From NCBI GenBank assembly GCA_024500155.1, contig CM044877.1, positions 24,260,001-24,324,000 of the forward strand: a stretch of DNA of 64,000 nt. The letters are read 5' to 3'. The position numbers were made by a program, and so were the translations under genes. This stretch comes from Chenopodium formosanum (taxonomy: Eukaryota; Streptophyta; Magnoliopsida; Caryophyllales; Amaranthaceae). This document shows, one piece after another, positions 59,021 to 64,000 of the stretch. The first letter of the stretch is position 1. Every line of letters begins with the position of its first letter. The notes under the pieces were generated by a model that was not told the origin of the DNA, ran no database searches, and saw nothing but the letters and a program-made list of their open reading frames with translations.

Positions 59021-61248
59021 GCTATGATGGATAAAGTTTCTTTATTAGTTTACTTTCTTTCTTAAACTAAGCTAATATACGTATTCTAGACCCATTTTGG
59101 CAGCATAACAGCTGTCGATAGGGCAAAACACAAAAATCGAATGCCACCCATACTTGGGGGCTACGATACCTGCAGGCAAACTTAGTAAATGGGGGCTCCT
59201 AACACCCACAAAAGCCATCCTATACCAGTTTTAACTAAGAATTCAAGGGATTGTATTTCAAAATCTCGAAGAATCAACTACTCCTAGACGAATAATAGTA
59301 ATACAAACATGATTATCATCTACCAAACAATTTTGAGGTTTAAAATGGCAAAAATAAGCTAAGAGTATGCTTCGCGCCATTTTTCAACAATTCAAAATTC
59401 GCAATAAAATGAATTATGAAAGTAAAATTGGTTCCATCACTATAATCTACTTCATAATCAGCAAATATAACCAAAATGAGCAAGAAAAAGCAATAAAATC
59501 GAGCTAAATTCGAAGAAAAAGAGCAAGAACAAACTTGAACGAAGAAATGCTCATATAAGGTTCAATACATAACCATTTTTCATTAAATTTGTTGCAAAAC
59601 ACTCCTTAAACATAGTATAACAACATGGAACAAACAATTTCAAGAGTAATGGACCGAATCGAAAACCCCCAAATTCAAAATTTAGGGTTTCACGGTTCGA
59701 AAATGGTCCCAATTAAGCCATAATCAAACGAAATTTAACGAAAAACTTACATTAGATTATGGAAAATATGAATAAGGGACGAGATCTACTTCCTTTAGCT
59801 TCGAAAAAACAAGAAAATCCGAGCTTCCTAGAGAGAAATGGGCGAAAATGATGAAGGAAGAAGAAAGAGGGTGCGAAATGAAAATCGCGCTCAGCGATTT
59901 CATTTTGCTGATATAAATGTCGTGTGCAACTAAATTTGTTGCGCGTGACATACCAGCGCAACTCAGAATGATGCGCGCGCCTCGCCAGCGCAACCCACTG
60001 AGTTGCGCGCGGATACCGGTCACTAAAACGACCGAAATCCTGATTTTGACCCGTTTGATCATTTTCCAACGGTTTTTGCTCGTTATTAGACGTAATGGCG
60101 CGCAAATTATCAAAATATTTTAAATTGTTTTGCATATTGTAGTTTGTTTTCTTCTTTGTTAGTTTTTTGCATCATTCTTGCATGCATACCGTGCTTTGTG
60201 CCTTCCCTAAGCATACGTATTGAACGTTTTTCGTAAGAGTGTCTTAAGACGTTCCGTGGTGGTGCTTTACGTAAAATCACCTATAGGCAAGTTTGTCATT
60301 TTACTGTACTGAAGTTACAAATGTCCGACTTTTCTTCTTTTTTCACGTGTAAAGTAAAAAAGGAAGGCGTTGTCATGCAGCTTAAAAATGCAAAAGGTGT
60401 ATTACACGGCGCAAAATTGTACGGCGTAGGTGTTGCGTAAAATTTCACTTCAGCTCAAGCTTTGCGAGATCCACCTCAAGGAACTAAAAGGTGGAGGATT
60501 ACTTTAGGCGTTAGCTCACGAGTCGACAGGCGCACCGAACCATCAGGAACCAACACTTCTTGATTGGAAGCAAATACGGTAGTTAGTGAGCTTACTAGCT
60601 TACCGAACCGTTAGGGTGTCCTTCCACCCCTTGTATAAAGAAGCGACGGGACAATGTCGCGCCTATGTAGTCACGTGCCCCCAGTCCTGAGACACGAGTA
60701 CTCGTCTTGTGGACAAAACTGCTGAGAGAGTTGCTAACTTTCTTCCCTCTCACTGGATTTGGATATATGCCTCCAGTCCTAAGACATGTATTTCTATCTG
60801 GTGGACATCCGTCTCGAATACCGGACCATTTCGACTCAAATACCAAAAACACCTTTTTCATCTTTTTACTTTGTTAAAGTCAGGCTAAAGTTTCAATGAC
60901 ATATCGAGGGACTTTAGACCAACGATGACATGATTGAAAAAAATCATCCCCTTTTATTCTTTTTTAAAACCCGATCTCTTCTCATGACTTGACGTCACCC
61001 AAAACACCTTTACTTATAAAAGCGTTCTACAATTGCAAAGGATCAATCTAGATTCTTTAGCGTGTTAAGACTGGGAAAAACTTTTCCTAGCCTTAATAGC
61101 TACTTGTTTCGAACACTTAGCGAATCAAGGATCATTTCGACATCCTTATCATTTGTGAAAGATTCTCTATTATTTGAGAACTTCGCAGAACGAGTCTCGG
61201 ATTTATTTCCTTGACTACTTTGATCATCGTCTATTCTAGACTCTATCA
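59021..61248. other. 3' region of A with GC island 6
   Basis: Upstream of the PMD pseudogene on the minus strand. GC island 6 at 59918-60015 (GTGTGCAACTAAATTTGTTGC, CCAGCGCAACTCAG, GAGTTGCGCGCGG). The rest is element A 3' untranslated sequence; no ORF in it carries a domain I recognise. Confidence 0.6.
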
Positions 61249-61263
61249 AAGTGGGGGCTAACT
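61249..61263 (+). other. Polypurine tract of A
   Basis: AAAGTGGGGGCTAAC directly before the right LTR, nearly the same as the tract of element C. Confidence 0.85.
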
Positions 61264-63379
61264 GTAGACACCTACTTTTGGCCTTCTGTCCCGACAGGAA
61301 GTACAATGACGATAAATAAAACCATATTCGTGTTAGATAGAAGTGGAGAATGCTTATAGATTACTGGTTAAGCCACAAAGATAAAAAAAAACTAGCCCAA
61401 ACTAAAAAAAAAAAAAAAAGCTAAACGAGGTCCAATTAACTAAATCTGATCAATAATAGGCTTAAGCCCGTGCTTAAAACTCAATAATGACGGATTTAGG
61501 AGCGCCTAGGTTAAATTTTAATGCTACCGCAGTTTAATCTGCACGCATCTCAATCAGTCGCGCTGGGAAGGCGGGCGCAACTAATTCAGTTGCGCGCGAC
61601 GCTCAGCGCAAAATCTAGAGATGCGCTCACGAAAGATTCAGAATTTTATGAAAATATAGAATCAAATCTTACCATAATGTCACGCGCAAGATACTTAGTT
61701 GCGCTGCCCATAGCAGCGCTACCAAATCACTTGCACTAAGATTCCGCACGCAACTTAATCTGTTGCGCGCGACACCTGCTGCGGCAGAACGTTCAAAACC
61801 CTAATACTATCTATTCCCTATAAGTAGAGGTTGATCCGAGGCTTAAACACACAGAAAATAACCTAAAACTCTGACAGAATACTTGTGAACTTGTGCTACC
61901 TAAACCCTCTTGTCCTAAACACTCACCCCTTGATCTTTTGTTACTGCGGTGGAGGTTTCCCAACAAGAAGGTGTCCATAAGTGTTCTAAACGGAGATCTA
62001 GCAAAGAGCTGAGAAGTGGTAAATTCCCGAGCACTTAGATAAATCATATTTATTTTCTTGTTTAAAGGAACCTTAATTAATTAATTAGTGTTGTTTGATC
62101 ACCTTAAAAGGACTAATTAATTAATTCCATATAGCATCTTGCGTTAAATATATAAAGATTAGAATTGGATAAATAATTGTTGGTTGATCACTTAAGCCAA
62201 GGCGAATATTGTTTATTTTCTTGTTCTTTTCACGAAATTAATTAAATAAAGAATAACGACGTTGCAATGTAATTCCTATGGGAATTAATGTGTGTAAATA
62301 AAATCAACTAACTTATTCACTACAAGAAAAATGTCTTTTCGTAGCGATTATTTCGTAGCGATTGTACATTCGCTACAATATGCAAGTATGTTTGTGAAAT
62401 AATTAAGGAAGTCGTATCATTTTACAATCGTCATGGTTTTCCCATATAAAATCAATAATGTAAACATAATAATACATATCTACACTATTTTTCCACATTT
62501 ATATAATTTTGAGAAATCGTATCATTTACAATCGCCACTAAATCCTAAAAATTGATACGAAAAGCCTTTTCAACACAAGAAATATAAATATTGTTTGACA
62601 AAGAATACATATAATATGTCATATATAAATTATTGGTGAAACATTTAATATAAGAGTTTGAGGTTGCATGTTCAAATCTTGTGAAGATCATACGCATGTT
62701 TTTTTTTTGAAGAAAATGAGTTAAACAATTATAGCGATTGTAATCGCTATAATAATCACCACGATTGGATGTAGTTTTTTGGATCGATTATTGAGGCCAA
62801 CCCCAGCGATATTGAAAACCGCTACTAAAAGCTAAGGTAACAGGGGATATTGTATCGAATGACCATTCGTTGGGAAAGCTTTTTGTTGCAATTACAATCG
62901 ATACTACAGGTTAAAATAATCGCTACGAAAAGGTTATTTTCTTGTAGTGATTTTTAGGTATCGCGTTGCATATATTGTTTGGTGATGAAATTGCATAAAA
63001 GGAAGACCTAGTAGAGGCCATACTAGGGCTAGAATAGCGATTCCTCCCTAAAAGGAACGTTATTTTAGTACCCTCGCTCCTGAACTCATTTCTGGTTTAT
63101 GAAGACCAATTTGGGCATGGGTATGTAAACTTACGATTCGTGCTAATTATTCCATGAACTCCACATGGAAGAAAGGCATGAACGATGTTTATGAGTTTTC
63201 CTAAAACTCATTGGGGACTCCTACTTGTTTCTACAAAAAAACGTGATGAGAGTATCATTTTTAATTCAAAGTCTCTCAAACAGTCAGGAATTCAAATCCT
63301 AATACACCCTAACAAGGGTAAAGTACTAGGCTTTTAATAAGAAGGAAGGACCCCATACGATGGGATCACCCTCCTTACA
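61264..63379 (+). repeat. 3' LTR of element A, enlarged by a CACTA MITE
   Basis: 2,116 bp. Without the 635-bp insertion (632-bp element plus one 3-bp TSD copy) it is 1,481 bp, equal to the 5' LTR. GC island 7 at 61550-61785 corresponds to island 1. Confidence 0.92.
62318..62949. mobile_element. Non-autonomous CACTA element, 632 bp
   Basis: Ends CACTACAAGAAAAATGTC and the near-complement TTATTTTCTTGTAGTG, with ~37 bp of inverted similarity including TTTTCGTAGCGATTATTT. The 3-bp TSD ATT lies at 62315-62317 and 62950-62952. The 5' LTR of A (about 26315) is the empty site. Subterminal TAGCGATT words repeat inside. A B-box-like GGTTGCATGTTCAAATC at about 62662 is the only tRNA-like trace. Confidence 0.93.
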
Positions 63380-63424
63380 AAACCCTACCACACCAAGTAA
63401 ATTAGAGCTGCTAAAAAAAAAATT

Positions 63425-63620
63425 CAAGTCAGCGAGTACCCGACTCTCTCACAATACGACCCATGACCCGACCTGAAAATCTACTAAATTCCCGAGTCGT
63501 GTACCTGACCTGCTTATTCTTAAAAAATTTAAAAAAATACCTGACTAAATCAGCAAGCCAGGTCATCGAGACAGCAGGTCGGGTCAGGCGGGTAGGGTAT
63601 TTTTGAACACCCCTAATCAC
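63425..63620. repeat. ACCCG / CGGGT repeat block
   Basis: GAGTACCCGAC, CCCGACCTG and GGTCGGGTCAGGCGGGTAGGG words, ending TTTTTGAACACCCCTAAT, a terminal motif shared by many short plant DNA elements. Similar to 23610-23775. Confidence 0.5.
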
Positions 63621-63724
63621 CGGCCTTTTCAAAACTTTAGTGTTAATAATCGAATTTTTATTTCACAACCTTGCGTTAATTTATTTCAATGTAGGGTTTA
63701 TATGTATATTCCTACCTTATAAAA

Positions 63725-63981
63725 AGTGGGAGAATACTCTTATGAATAGTGTGAACACTAATATACCTTAAAAAAGTTAATTGACATATTTACCACCAAT
63801 TAAAATTAATTGGATGCATTTAAGTATTTAATCTTTCGTATTTTTTTCCTTTAGTGGGAGAATACTCTTATGAATAGTGTGAAGACTATTATACCCTTAA
63901 AAATGTTAATTGACATATTTATCCCCAATTAAAATTAATTTGATGCATTTAAGTAATTAACCTTTCGTATTTTTGTCCTCT
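63725..63981. repeat. Tandem duplication, two units of 128 bp
   Basis: AGTGGGAGAATACTCTTATG starts at 63725 and 63853, and the units match throughout (about 93% by eye) to TTTCGTATTTTT. Noncoding. Confidence 0.9.
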
Positions 63982-64000
63982 ATTTCTTTTGTTTATCTTT

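Larger units (their letters stand above)
25284..63379 (+). mobile_element. Giant Ty3/gypsy (Tat/Ogre-type) LTR retrotransposon A with nested insertions
   Basis: LTRs at 25284-26762 and 61264-63379 share start (TGTAGACACC), end (CCTTACA) and content, and are flanked by the TSD AAACC (25279-25283, 63380-63384). After the left LTR comes the primer site TGGCGACTCCACTGGGGA, which I recall as the tRNA-Arg-type site of Ogre elements. Before the right LTR is the polypurine tract AAGTGGGGGC. The pol order PR-RT-RNase H-second RNase H-integrase marks the Tat clade. Total 38.1 kb; about 20.0 kb after subtracting the insertions recognised with confidence. Coding regions carry stops and frameshifts, so it is not autonomous now. 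LTRs differ by very roughly 8-10%, older than the insertions inside it. Confidence 0.93.

Overview
This is an AT-rich, intron- and repeat-dense plant nuclear window, most probably from a eudicot. I found no intact host gene, rRNA, complete tRNA or CRISPR array. Almost everything that can be named is transposable-element DNA, much of it nested with readable target-site duplications (TSDs). The species cannot be fixed from sequence alone.

Region 1-13.9 kb. A long inverted repeat (395-1220) and a Tourist-type MITE (1547-1881) precede a complete but coding-dead Ty1/copia element (2565-7595, 5-bp TSD, 167-169 bp LTRs with unusual TA...CA ends, no recognisable gag). A second copy of its flanking DNA at 12.93-13.45 kb is the uninterrupted empty site. 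Between them lie a Helitron (9539-10160) that carries a Tourist-type MITE filled with GAACT repeats, and a 1.4 kb degenerate CCGAACC-type minisatellite.

Region 13.9-25.3 kb. CACTA-like terminal repeat DNA is split by a 6.8 kb minus-strand LTR element with no coding capacity (14315-21147; 464-bp LTRs, TSD, TGGCGCC-type primer site, tandem 66-bp repeats inside). Farther right is an old LTR fragment. Next come two same-family Helitrons, one inserted into the other in opposite orientation (24088-24816 with 24353-24741 inside).

Region 25.3-63.4 kb is one structure: a giant Ty3/gypsy element of the Tat/Ogre type, here called A (25284-63379, TSD AAACC on both sides). Removing the insertions recognised with confidence leaves about 20 kb. 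It has ~1.5 kb LTRs, a TGGCGACTCCACTGGGGA primer site, gag, protease, RT, two RNase H domains and integrase on the plus strand (35.4-42.0 kb). Its 3' half carries two decayed antisense genes that look like plant-mobile-domain (PMD) genes, one with clear phase-0 GT-AG introns. Nested in A are: element B (27329-34918, complete, non-coding), a 5'-truncated minus-strand element C (43330 to ~45705), a minus-strand solo LTR of the B type (46482-49584, itself holding a 1.1 kb mariner-type MITE), a plus-strand solo LTR of a B-related type (50410-54833, itself holding a solo C LTR at 51325-53605), and a CACTA MITE in A's right LTR (62318-62949).

The most novel signal is that three of these LTR families carry, just upstream of the LTR TATA box, a dense cluster of short palindromic GC-rich words. 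The word differs by family (GCGCGCAAC in A, CCGTGACACGG in the B-related LTR, TTAGCGCC/GGCGCTAA in C). In A the same islands recur at five internal sites between coding blocks.
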